Shown: positions 1-6,420 of the stretch, in pieces | How the letters are laid out: the number at the start of each line of letters is the position of its first letter | Position numbering within the stretch: the first letter of the stretch is position 1 | Program-made: the position numbers and the translations under genes | The notes under the pieces: generated by a model | What the model was told of the DNA's origin: nothing | Seen by the model: the letters and a program-made list of their open reading frames with translations, nothing else | The model's database searches: none | Assembly (NCBI GenBank): GCA_003484265.1 | Contig: DNDO01000054.1 | Span: forward strand, 1-11,493 | Length of the DNA stretch: 11,493 nucleotides | Origin: Anaerolineae bacterium | GTDB taxonomy: Bacteria > Chloroflexota > Anaerolineae > Anaerolineales > Villigracilaceae | Reading direction: 5' to 3'

Positions 1-1
1 T

Positions 2-25
2 GAGGTTGCGCTGAAGGAACGTTAA
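2..25 (+). CDS. Possible 3' end of an upstream gene (last 7 codons)
   Basis: Frame 2 is the only + frame that stays open from the window edge for more than a few codons. It reads EVALKER and stops at TAA 23-25. The other two + frames hit stops at once (TGA at 1 and TGA at 12). This would fit the C-terminus of a gene lying mostly outside the window, ending about 20 bases before the promoter of the GntR regulator. Seven codons are far too few to name a product, and the stretch may simply be non-coding. Confidence 0.25.
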   Translation, partial: EVALKER

Positions 26-45
26 CTCCCTAAATCGAATCATCC

Positions 46-74
46 TTGACGTGAGACTCAATTCGTCATATACT
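46..74 (+). promoter_or_regulatory. Sigma70-type promoter of the gntR-korAB unit
   Basis: TTGACG (46-51, one mismatch to the -35 consensus) and TATACT (69-74, one mismatch to the -10 consensus) are separated by an ideal 17 bases. Transcription would begin near 80-82, giving a leader of about 20 bases before the ATG at 100. This is one of the two best promoter matches in the window. Because korA and korB follow at short spacing with no better promoter of their own, it probably drives all three genes. Confidence 0.7.
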
Positions 75-84
75 CCGATTTATC

Positions 85-94
85 TGATTAATCA
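85..94 (+). promoter_or_regulatory. Small palindrome in the gntR leader, possible operator
   Basis: TGATTAATCA is a perfect 10-base palindrome lying just after the expected transcription start and 5 bases before the ATG of the GntR-family gene. GntR/FCD regulators commonly autoregulate through short inverted repeats at this position. The site is short and AT-rich, so chance is a real alternative. The same core, GATTAATC, also occurs at 5185-5192 across the stop codon of the DMT gene, where a regulatory role is unlikely. Confidence 0.25.
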
Positions 95-99
95 TAATT

Positions 100-774
100 A
101 TGGTAACTCGAGAACGAAAATCTCCGAATATCTCTGAGTTCATGCGCTACCTCGCCACCAACGAAGAGGTCGAAAATGGACTCCCATCCCTTAAGCAACT
201 GAGCCTCGACCTAGGCGTTAGCGTTGCGTCTCTGCGGGAACAACTCGAAGTGGCACGCGCGCTCGGTTTGGTAGAAGTCAAGCCTCGGTTGGGAACGAGG
301 CGGAAGGATTACTCCTTCGCGCCGGCAATCCGTCAGAGTCTCGGCTATGCATTGGCGCTGAACAACGAACACTTCCGAAAATATTCCGAATTACGAAATC
401 ATGTTGAGTCTGCATTCTGGTACGAAGCGGTGGAATTACTCACAGAGCAGGACAAGAATGAATTGCAAAACCTAATTACCCGCGCTTTTGAAAAATTACA
501 GGGCGCACGTATCCAGGTCCCCCACGAAGAACATCGCCAATTACACTTAACGATCTTTAGCCGTCTTGAAAATCCGTTCGTCACCGGTATTCTCGAAGCC
601 TATTGGGACGCGTATGAAAACGTCGGCTTGAATGTATTCACCGGCGGCTACGAATATTTACAGGAAGTCTGGCAATACCATCGTGCCATGGTGGACGCCA
701 TTTGCGAAGGAAAAAATGAGGACGGTTACAATGCGCTCATCGCACACGCCGACCTTTTGTACCACCGACCATAA
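100..774 (+). CDS. GntR-family transcriptional regulator, FCD (FadR-like) type
   Basis: This 224-residue protein has the two-domain plan of FCD regulators. Residues 28-68 form the winged helix-turn-helix: LPSLKQLSLDLGVS, then REQLEVARALGLVEV and a GTRR wing, matching the family's LPS...LGVS...RE.L..L...GLV......GT pattern. Residues about 78-222 are an all-helical ligand-sensing domain. Three histidines fit the FCD metal site (H149, H194, H216). The usual aspartate four residues before the first histidine is H145 here, an unusual ligand set. The gene has its own promoter (46-74) and lies 42 bases before korA, so it probably controls the oxidoreductase and itself. The effector cannot be read from sequence; FCD proteins of this kind usually bind small organic acids, which would suit a neighbour acting on 2-oxoacids. 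The start at 100 fits the promoter, although no strong Shine-Dalgarno precedes it. Confidence 0.85.
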   Translation: MVTRERKSPNISEFMRYLATNEEVENGLPSLKQLSLDLGVSVASLREQLEVARALGLVEVKPRLGTRRKDYSFAPAIRQSLGYALALNNEHFRKYSELRNHVESAFWYEAVELLTEQDKNELQNLITRAFEKLQGARIQVPHEEHRQLHLTIFSRLENPFVTGILEAYWDAYENVGLNVFTGGYEYLQEVWQYHRAMVDAICEGKNEDGYNALIAHADLLYHRP

Positions 775-807
775 TTTCAGGATCAATGTTGCATCTTGAA
801 TAAATTT

Positions 808-819
808 AGGAGCGAAATG
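808..819 (+). promoter_or_regulatory. Ribosome binding site that sets the korA start
   Basis: AGGAG at 808-812 lies 4 bases before ATG 817-819. An in-frame TTG at 796 would add seven residues (MNKFRSE) but puts this Shine-Dalgarno inside the coding region and has no good one of its own. The ATG at 817 is therefore preferred. The spacing is slightly short, so efficiency may be modest. Confidence 0.6.
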
Positions 820-2745
820 AATAAAGTAGTAAACGATTTCTCGATCATTGTTGGCACAAAGAATGGCTCCGGCAGTTCAACCGCCAACAACACCATCCTG
901 CGTGCGATATTCAAGATGGGCATCCCAGTCTCGGGGAAAAACCTTTTCCCTTCCAACATTCAAGGATTGCCGACCTGGTATACGATCCGCGCAAACAAGG
1001 ATGGTTTTACAGCCCGACGTGAAACAAACGAGATTGTTATAGCGATGAACCCCGACTCGTTCATACGGGACCTGGCATCTGTTGCGCCAGGCGGAGCCTT
1101 TTTCTACGCCGACGATTTGAAATCGCCGATCACTCGCGCAGATATTGCCGTGTATCCCATGCCTGTCAAACAACTCGTGCGTGACGACCCCAATGTGCCT
1201 AGTGATTTTCGTGAACTCGTAGGCAATATGATCTATGTTGGCGTTCTGGCGCATATGATTGGCATTGACGTCGAGATGATCCGCACCGCTCTGGATTTCC
1301 ATTTCAAGAGTAAACAAAAACCGATTGAAATGAACATGGGAGCTGTGAAAGCAGGCGCCGAATGGGCAAAAGCAAATCTCGATAAGAAAGACCCCTACGT
1401 CCTTGAAGCCATGGACGTAACTCACGGCATGATCATGTCAGACGGCAACACTGCCGGCGCCATCGGCTCGATTTTCGGCGGGGCACAGTTCGTTTCATGG
1501 TACCCGATTACGCCTGCATCATCGCTTGCTGAAGCCATGAACGACTACCTCCCCATGCTTCGCAAACGCGATGACGGGAAGAATACCTACGCAGTTGTAC
1601 AAGCGGAGGATGAACTTGCAGCGATCGGTATGGCGATCGGCGCGGGTTGGTCAGGCTTGCGCGCAATGACATCCACATCCGGCCCCGGCCTGAGTTTGAT
1701 GACAGAGTTTGCCGGTCTCGCGTATTATGCTGAAGTGCCGGTTGTACTTTGGGATATCCAGCGCATCGGTCCTAGCACAGGCTTGCCTACCCGGACATCA
1801 CAGGCTGACCTGACATTCGTCAACTTTATGGGGCACGGCGATACTCAGTCGATTGTTCTCCTGCCGGGAACCGTCAACGAATGTTTTGAGTTCGGCTGGA
1901 AGTCTTTCGACCTCGCCGAGCGGATCCAAACTCCTGTCTATGTGCTGAGCGACCTGGACATGGGTATGAACCAGTGGATGAGCCAGCCTTTCAAATATCC
2001 AAGCCAGCCGATGGATCGCGGAAAGGTGTTATGGGAAAAAGAAATCGAAGAACTAAAAGGGAATTGGGGACGCTATCTCGACAAGGACGGCGACGGAATT
2101 CCCTACCGCACAGTGCCGGGCAACAAGAATCCCATGAGTTCGTACTTTACTCGCGGAACTGGTCACGATGAGAATGCGCGGTATACGGAAGATTCAGGAG
2201 TGTTCAGGGAAAACATGGAACGCCTAAAGAGGAAGTTTGATGGGGCACGCAACCTACTGCCGGCGCCTGAGGTCCGCCTTACAAAGGGCGCGACCATCGG
2301 CATCCTGGCATACGGCTCCACGGAACCCGCCATTATCGAAGCGATGCACCAGCTTGAAGTCGAACACGGCATCAAGGCAGACTTTATGCGCATCCGCGCG
2401 CTGCCGTTTTCGCAGGAAGTCAAAGATTTTATCGAGAAGCATGACGAGATATTCGTTGTCGAATTGAACCGTGAAGGACAGTTGAATCAGCTATTGACCA
2501 TTGAATTTCCAGATAGAGCTGTCCACTTAAGATCCATTGCCATGGGCGACGGAATGCCGGCGTCCGCGCGATGGGTGCGAGAGTCTCTTCTCGAAAAGTT
2601 TGATGCTGGCAAGGCTGGCAGGCGGAATAAAGCCAAATCAGCGGCTAATAAGACAAAAGTTAAGAAGGAAGCGGCGGCTCCTAAAAAGAGTTCCGTGAAA
2701 ACTAAAAAGTCGCCTGCGAAGAAAACATCCAGCAGGAAAAAATAA
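817..2745 (+). CDS. korA: 2-oxoacid:ferredoxin oxidoreductase, fused gamma-alpha subunit, with Lys-rich tail
   Basis: This 642-residue subunit belongs to the KorA/OFOR alpha class with an N-terminal gamma domain. With the beta subunit it oxidatively decarboxylates a 2-oxoacid to acyl-CoA and CO2, passing electrons to ferredoxin, or runs in reverse for carboxylation. Residues about 8-190 are the gamma domain, with FPSNIQGLPTWYTIR in place of the more common YPS.IRGG. The alpha domain follows, with the WYPITPAS pyrimidine-binding motif at 228-235, then AEDELAAIGMAIGAGWSG and TSTSGPGLSLM. The region around residues 490-590 is the C-terminal alpha domain (ILAYGSTEPAI, VELNREGQLNQLL). From residue 598 to the end is a tail with 16 Lys and 3 Arg in 45 residues, which is not part of the enzyme fold. 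2-Oxoglutarate is the likeliest substrate for a two-subunit Kor, but a branched-chain 2-oxoacid is not excluded. The gene ends 20 bases before korB. Confidence 0.9.
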   Translation: MNKVVNDFSIIVGTKNGSGSSTANNTILRAIFKMGIPVSGKNLFPSNIQGLPTWYTIRANKDGFTARRETNEIVIAMNPDSFIRDLASVAPGGAFFYADDLKSPITRADIAVYPMPVKQLVRDDPNVPSDFRELVGNMIYVGVLAHMIGIDVEMIRTALDFHFKSKQKPIEMNMGAVKAGAEWAKANLDKKDPYVLEAMDVTHGMIMSDGNTAGAIGSIFGGAQFVSWYPITPASSLAEAMNDYLPMLRKRDDGKNTYAVVQAEDELAAIGMAIGAGWSGLRAMTSTSGPGLSLMTEFAGLAYYAEVPVVLWDIQRIGPSTGLPTRTSQADLTFVNFMGHGDTQSIVLLPGTVNECFEFGWKSFDLAERIQTPVYVLSDLDMGMNQWMSQPFKYPSQPMDRGKVLWEKEIEELKGNWGRYLDKDGDGIPYRTVPGNKNPMSSYFTRGTGHDENARYTEDSGVFRENMERLKRKFDGARNLLPAPEVRLTKGATIGILAYGSTEPAIIEAMHQLEVEHGIKADFMRIRALPFSQEVKDFIEKHDEIFVVELNREGQLNQLLTIEFPDRAVHLRSIAMGDGMPASARWVRESLLEKFDAGKAGRRNKAKSAANKTKVKKEAAAPKKSSVKTKKSPAKKTSSRKK

Positions 2746-2765
2746 CAGAGTGAAGGAGTAATAAA

Positions 2766-3821
2766 ATGACACAACCACTCCCCATGACAGGCGCAGCAGC
2801 CAACGTAAACCTGGCAGGTCTTGGAAAGAATGATTACAAAGGCAACCCCACCACCTTGTGCCAGGGTTGCGGACATAACTCTATCTCGAACCAGATTATC
2901 GCCGCTATGTACGAAATGAGCGTCCTGCCCGAGAACGTCATCAAATTCAGCGGTATCGGATGTTCGAGCAAAAGCCCCACGTATTTCATGAACCGTTCAT
3001 TTGGCTTCAACAGCCTTCACGGGCGCATGCCTTCGATCGCTACAGGTGCGTTGTTCGGTGACGCCACATTGAAAGGCATAGGCGTTTCAGGCGACGGCGA
3101 TACAGCCAGCATTGGCATGGGTCAGTTCAAACACATCATGCGCCGCAACGTGGACATGGTATACATTATAGAAAATAACGGCGTATATGGATTGACCAAA
3201 GGGCAGTTTTCAGCAACAGCCGAAAAGGGACTCGCGCTGAAAAAGCAGGGAACCAACCCCTATATGCCTGTTGACATCTGCATGGAAGCCGTTATTACGA
3301 ACGCAACATTCGTTGCGCGTTCGTTTGCGGGCAATCCCAAGCAGGTCAAGGAATTGCTCAAAGCGGCATTCGCTCATAAGGGAATTGCAGTGCTCGATAT
3401 CATCAGCCCGTGTGTAACTTTCAACAATCAGTCCAATGCCTACCATTCATATGCGTGGGGCAAGGATCATGAAGAACCACTTCACGATATTACTTATATC
3501 GCACCGCGCAGTGAGATCATGCTTGAAGAGGAAATGATGGAAGGGGAAGCGCGCGAAGTTGCAATGCACGATGGGTCTGTCATCATCCTGAAAAATCTTG
3601 ATCACGATTACGATCCGACAAATCGTGCTGAGGCAATTCGAATTCTTAGTGAGGCGCAGCAGAATGATTGGATTACTACGGGATTGATCTATATCAATAA
3701 GGACAAGCCAACACTGGAGGAAACCTACAATCTTGTAGATGCACCGCTCAACCGTCTCTCTGAATCGGACCTAAGACCAGCTCCTGCGATGCTGGAAAAG
3801 GTCAACGCGTTAATGTTCTAG
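2766..3821 (+). CDS. korB: 2-oxoacid:ferredoxin oxidoreductase, TPP-binding beta subunit
   Basis: This 351-residue beta subunit binds thiamine diphosphate and one [4Fe-4S] cluster. The cluster ligands expected for the family are all present: C32 and C35 (CQGCGH), C66 (SGIGCSS) and C216 (ISPCVTFNN). The TPP/Mg signature runs from GDGD (109-112) to ENN (136-138) followed by GVYGLTKGQ. HGRMPSIATGA at 85-95 is also typical. Residues after about 240 form the C-terminal extension usual for this class. There is no separate ferredoxin-like delta subunit, as expected for KorAB. AAGGAG at 2753-2758, 7 bases before the ATG, is a strong ribosome site. The spacing to korA and the terminator that follows show that the two are expressed as one unit and form the enzyme together. 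Substrate assignment as 2-oxoglutarate is inference. Confidence 0.92.
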   Translation: MTQPLPMTGAAANVNLAGLGKNDYKGNPTTLCQGCGHNSISNQIIAAMYEMSVLPENVIKFSGIGCSSKSPTYFMNRSFGFNSLHGRMPSIATGALFGDATLKGIGVSGDGDTASIGMGQFKHIMRRNVDMVYIIENNGVYGLTKGQFSATAEKGLALKKQGTNPYMPVDICMEAVITNATFVARSFAGNPKQVKELLKAAFAHKGIAVLDIISPCVTFNNQSNAYHSYAWGKDHEEPLHDITYIAPRSEIMLEEEMMEGEAREVAMHDGSVIILKNLDHDYDPTNRAEAIRILSEAQQNDWITTGLIYINKDKPTLEETYNLVDAPLNRLSESDLRPAPAMLEKVNALMF

Positions 3822-3840
3822 CTTAAAACAGACTCTCATG

Positions 3841-3880
3841 AACTGCCTCATTTGAATGTTAAAATGGGGCAGTTTTTATT
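3841..3880 (+). terminator. Intrinsic terminator of the korAB unit
   Basis: AACTGCCTCATTT (3841-3853) pairs with AAATGGGGCAGTT (3862-3874) over 13 base pairs with a single G-U pair and an 8-base loop. The 3' arm runs straight into TTTTTATTTAT. This is a textbook Rho-independent terminator, 20 bases after korB. Its T-tract ends within a few bases of the start codon of the next gene. Confidence 0.85.
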
Positions 3881-3881
3881 T

Positions 3882-4298
3882 ATGATACAAATCACTCCCA
3901 CAATCCAGATCGACGAACGCGAAATCCAATTCGAGTATATCCGCGCGTCTGGTCCCGGCGGGCAGAATGTCAACAAGGTAGCGACAGCGGTGCAATTAAG
4001 GTTTAATGTGACGACTACGTCCCTACCTGATGAAGTGAAACAAAGATTGATAAATTTCGCAGGAAATAGAGTTACCAAAGAAGGAATTCTGATTATTGAA
4101 GCAAAAAAATTCCGCACACAAGAACAGAACCGCGAGGACGCCACAAGACGATTTTTGGAACTCGTCCGAAGGTCAATCATCAAGCCTAGAAAACGAATAA
4201 AGACAATTCCTACAAGATCATCGCATGAAAAGAGAATAAAAGCGAAAAAACAAAGAGGGGCAATCAAGAAGACCAGACAAAACAGGTCGTACGAATAA
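3882..4298 (+). CDS. arfB: ArfB-type alternative ribosome-rescue factor (peptidyl-tRNA hydrolase)
   Basis: This 138-residue protein is about the length of E. coli ArfB/YaeJ (140). ArfB enters the A site of ribosomes stalled without a stop codon and hydrolyses the peptidyl-tRNA. The catalytic loop is intact: RASGPGGQNVNK, with the GGQ at 26-28. The family's AVQLRF.V continuation follows. The C-terminus after residue about 85 is strongly basic (RRSIIKPRKRIK, then KRIKAKKQRG), as in the tail that occupies the empty mRNA channel. A class I release factor is excluded by size and by the missing codon-recognition domain. In-frame starts at 3852 (TTG) and 3864 (ATG) lie inside the upstream terminator stem; 3882 gives an N-terminus matching the family. 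There is no clear Shine-Dalgarno before 3882, and no convincing promoter of its own was found, so expression may depend on readthrough. Confidence 0.88.
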   Translation: MIQITPTIQIDEREIQFEYIRASGPGGQNVNKVATAVQLRFNVTTTSLPDEVKQRLINFAGNRVTKEGILIIEAKKFRTQEQNREDATRRFLELVRRSIIKPRKRIKTIPTRSSHEKRIKAKKQRGAIKKTRQNRSYE

Positions 4299-4305
4299 AA
4301 AACGT

Positions 4306-4311
4306 TATAAT
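4306..4311 (+). promoter_or_regulatory. Perfect -10 element just before the DMT transporter start
   Basis: TATAAT matches the -10 consensus exactly and ends 9 bases before ATG 4321. Transcription would begin within about 0-3 bases of the start codon. No convincing -35 hexamer lies at 16-18 bases upstream. With no Shine-Dalgarno between them, this predicts a leaderless or nearly leaderless mRNA. Confidence 0.5.
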
Positions 4312-4320
4312 CCGAGCCTT

Positions 4321-5190
4321 ATGAAGAGACCGATCATTGGCTTGTTAAGCGGGCTGGGTGCCGCGTCCATCTGGGGCGGGATGTATGTTGTCAGTAAAGT
4401 GGTTTTGGATGTCATTCCGCCGTTTGCTTTGCTTTCATTGCGCTTAATTCTTGGATCAGTCGTTCTTGGTGGAATTGTTTTGTCTCGCCGCACCCCAAAA
4501 TTATCTGCGCACCAATTTCGAAATAGCCTGCTCGTCGGCTTTGTTGGCTATGCAATTTCATTAGGGTTTCAATTCGTAGGCACCAAGTTATCTACCGCAT
4601 CAAATGGAGCCCTGGTCACGTCCGCTACGCCGGCGTTTGTCCTGCTGTTTGCCCCCTATCTGCTTAGTGAGAAATCGACGCCTCGCCGCGTGATTGCCCT
4701 CATAATTTCGTCATTAGGCGTTCTAGCCGTTATAGATCCACGCACAGCAAACTTTACTTCATCCTTATTTCTTGGCAACCTAAGTTTGCTCGCTGCTGCT
4801 GTAACATGGGCGCTGTATTCCGTGCTTGTCCGAAAAATTTCCCTGTCAGCAGACTTGTTGACATCCACCACAGTTATGCTGATTGCAGGGATGCCGACAA
4901 GCGTCCTATTTGGTTTCTTTGAGATTAACAGCCAGGGAATCGGGGAGATCACACCAGGTATCGTCTTCGGTATTCTTTTCCTTGGCGTTATTTCAACCGC
5001 CCTTGCCATGTTCCTTTGGAATTATGCCTTCGCTGAATTGCCTGCCGCGGTGGCATCGCTTACCTTCTTTGCCCAGCCGGTTGTTGGCACCCTTTTGGGA
5101 TGGTACTTCCTCGGGGAAAAAATCACGCCTCTGTTTGTTGCGGGCGGTATTCTAATTGGGGTTGGTTTGATTATTTCAAGCACAGATTAA
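4321..5190 (+). CDS. EamA/DMT-superfamily transporter (drug/metabolite exporter)
   Basis: This 289-residue integral membrane protein has the ten hydrophobic segments and internal duplication of EamA transporters. The first repeat covers about residues 5-138 and the second about 148-287. Typical marks are GLGAASIWGGMYVVSK at the first helix, RLILGSVVLGG at the second, and in the second repeat the segment ending LPAAVASLTFFAQPVVGTLLGWYFLGE, close to the family's A...L.PV.A.L.G...LGE pattern. Such proteins export amino acids, nucleotides or other metabolites from the cytoplasm using the proton gradient, but the substrate cannot be inferred here. The gene follows arfB by 22 bases and seems to have its own -10 element. 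The next gene starts its own regulated unit, so a functional tie to the sugar locus is not indicated. Confidence 0.85.
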   Translation: MKRPIIGLLSGLGAASIWGGMYVVSKVVLDVIPPFALLSLRLILGSVVLGGIVLSRRTPKLSAHQFRNSLLVGFVGYAISLGFQFVGTKLSTASNGALVTSATPAFVLLFAPYLLSEKSTPRRVIALIISSLGVLAVIDPRTANFTSSLFLGNLSLLAAAVTWALYSVLVRKISLSADLLTSTTVMLIAGMPTSVLFGFFEINSQGIGEITPGIVFGILFLGVISTALAMFLWNYAFAELPAAVASLTFFAQPVVGTLLGWYFLGEKITPLFVAGGILIGVGLIISSTD

Positions 5191-5212
5191 TCTTAAAGTT
5201 TTCACAGTGAGA

Positions 5213-5242
5213 TTGACAATTGGGGCATATAAGTGCTACACT
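5213..5242 (+). promoter_or_regulatory. Strong sigma70-type promoter of the lacI gene
   Basis: A perfect TTGACA (5213-5218) is followed after 18 bases by TACACT (5237-5242), which keeps the essential TA...T of the -10 consensus. Transcription would start near 5249-5250, inside the palindromic operator block. This is the only strong promoter seen between the DMT gene and the sugar transporter, so it may also supply the downstream genes by readthrough. Confidence 0.7.
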
Positions 5243-5273
5243 AGTAACGCGTGTTAGTAACGCGCGTTACTAG
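5241..5273 (+). promoter_or_regulatory. Compound LacI-type operator: tandem 13-base units and overlapping palindromes
   Basis: AGTAACGCGCGTTACT (5256-5271) is a perfect 16-base palindrome with a central CG, the pattern expected for LacI-family operators. The unit AGTAACGCGTGTT (5243-5255) repeats as AGTAACGCGCGTT (5256-5268), a 13-base tandem repeat with one difference. CTAGTAACGCG (5241-5251) also forms an 11-base inverted repeat with CGCGTTACTAG (5263-5273). The block covers the transcription start and runs up to the Shine-Dalgarno of the lacI gene. Bound repressor would block its own promoter, so autorepression is the natural reading. Confidence 0.8.
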
Positions 5274-5287
5274 GAAGGAATTTTTTG
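5272..5287 (+). promoter_or_regulatory. Ribosome binding site and TTG start of the lacI gene
   Basis: AGGAAGGAA (5272-5280) precedes TTG 5285-5287 at a normal distance. The TTG gives MRRKRVTSKDVAEKVGVS, which places the helix-turn-helix at the usual distance from the N-terminus of LacI proteins. No in-frame ATG or GTG lies close upstream of the helix-turn-helix, so TTG is the supported start. Confidence 0.7.
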
Positions 5288-6316
5288 AGAAGAAAGCGCG
5301 TAACAAGTAAAGATGTAGCAGAAAAGGTTGGTGTTTCTCGAACAACAGTCTCACTTGTGCTCAACAATGTCCGGGGGATTCAGATCAGCAATGAAACACG
5401 TCGAAAAGTACTGGAAACTGCAACCGAAATGAATTATGTGCCGAATGCAGCCGCCCAGACCCTTGCAAGCAGTCGAACCAAGGCAATCGGGTTGGTATTA
5501 ACGCGCACTCAACATCACATTGCCACTGATGCATTCCTGCCAAAGATCATCAGCGGTCTTTTGACAACAGCTAAAAAGCAAAATATTCGAATCTTGATCG
5601 ATTGGGTCGAAACGGAACATCATGATTCAGCATACTTCGAACTGGCACATGCCGACCGAATTGACGGAATGATCCTTTCGACGCCAAGGTTGAACGATTC
5701 CGCTCTCAAAGCGTTGGAAGGTGTGGATATTCCCACAGTATTGTTGGGAAGGATCGCCGAATCAAACCTACCCTTTGTAGATGTTGATAACACAAAGGCC
5801 GCTGAAAAAGCGACATCCTATCTCATTGGGCTGGGGCATAAAAATATAGCCTGCATCGCGAATGCTCCGTCTGAATACACTTCAGCACCGGAACGCGTAC
5901 AGGGTTACAGTGACGCATTATCGAGACTCAAAATCCCCATCAATGAATCCTTGATTCGCTATGCGGAATTCGACCCGGAAAGCGGCTATGAGTGCATGAA
6001 ATCGATAATGAAAAACGGGGATCCATTTACAGCAGTCTTCGTCGCAAGTGACAATGTGGCCATTGGAGCAAAGGCAGCGCTAAGAGAGGCAAACCTGCGG
6101 GTGCCTGATGATATTTCACTCGTGGGTTTCGATAACATTCCCTGGGCGGAGTATTCCGATCCGCCACTTACAACCGTGCAACTCCCTGCTGAATCGCTTG
6201 CACAGACCGCCTGTACCCTGATTCTCGATTTGATAAATGGCAAAAGTGTGAATATAAAACACCAGATCATGCTGGATACCGAACTAATAATACGCAAATC
6301 ATGCAGACCGATATGA
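5285..6316 (+). CDS. LacI-family transcriptional repressor of the sugar-utilisation locus
   Basis: This 343-residue protein is standard length for LacI/GalR repressors. Residues 7-28 are the helix-turn-helix (TSKDVAEKVGVSRTTVSLVLNN). R19 and T20 occupy the two operator-specificity positions that are Tyr-Gln in LacI. Residues 51-65 (YVPNAAAQTLASSRT) form the hinge, with L60 as the leucine that wedges into a central CpG. The rest is a periplasmic-binding-protein-like sensor with GLVLTRTQ, GHKNIACIANAP, FVASDNVAIGAKAALRE and VGFDNIPWAEYSDPPLTTVQ. It starts from TTG. The operator block at 5241-5273 has the matching central CG, supporting autorepression. The gene lies directly upstream of the binding protein, permeases and trehalose synthase, so an alpha-glucoside or a derivative is the likely inducer; this is inferred from context, not read from the sensor domain. 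Confidence 0.9.
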   Translation: MRRKRVTSKDVAEKVGVSRTTVSLVLNNVRGIQISNETRRKVLETATEMNYVPNAAAQTLASSRTKAIGLVLTRTQHHIATDAFLPKIISGLLTTAKKQNIRILIDWVETEHHDSAYFELAHADRIDGMILSTPRLNDSALKALEGVDIPTVLLGRIAESNLPFVDVDNTKAAEKATSYLIGLGHKNIACIANAPSEYTSAPERVQGYSDALSRLKIPINESLIRYAEFDPESGYECMKSIMKNGDPFTAVFVASDNVAIGAKAALREANLRVPDDISLVGFDNIPWAEYSDPPLTTVQLPAESLAQTACTLILDLINGKSVNIKHQIMLDTELIIRKSCRPI

Positions 6317-6340
6317 GATGAACCGAGACGCATCTGCAAA

Positions 6341-6351
6341 AAGGAGGTGAT
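6341..6351 (+). promoter_or_regulatory. Orphan extended Shine-Dalgarno sequence
   Basis: AAGGAGGTGAT matches the complement of the usual bacterial 16S rRNA 3' end over 11 bases, a stronger match than any ribosome site used by the genes here. No ATG, GTG or TTG lies at working distance. An ATT at 6357 would open only nine codons before TGA at 6384. The true site of the binding-protein gene (AAGGAG, 6408-6413) is 60 bases further on. It may be a ribosome standby or leader element, or a remnant. Confidence 0.4.
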
Positions 6352-6420
6352 TTCCAATTAAAAATACTACGGTTGAAAAATATTGATTGTGTTCAAGTAA
6401 AGAAATGAAGGAGAACAGAA

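Noticed and set aside
877..1425. 182-codon open frame on the - strand inside korA
   Set aside because: It lies wholly opposite a well-supported enzyme gene, has no recognisable motif or ribosome site, and is the kind of antisense frame that coding bias produces.
3848..4267. 139-codon open frame on the - strand across arfB
   Set aside because: The + strand encodes an intact GGQ-containing ArfB over the same bases, and the - frame shows no domain.
5184..5193. AGATTAATCT palindrome across the DMT stop codon, sharing GATTAATC with the gntR leader
   Set aside because: It is short and AT-rich and lies in coding sequence. There is no reason for a GntR site here, so coincidence is likelier.
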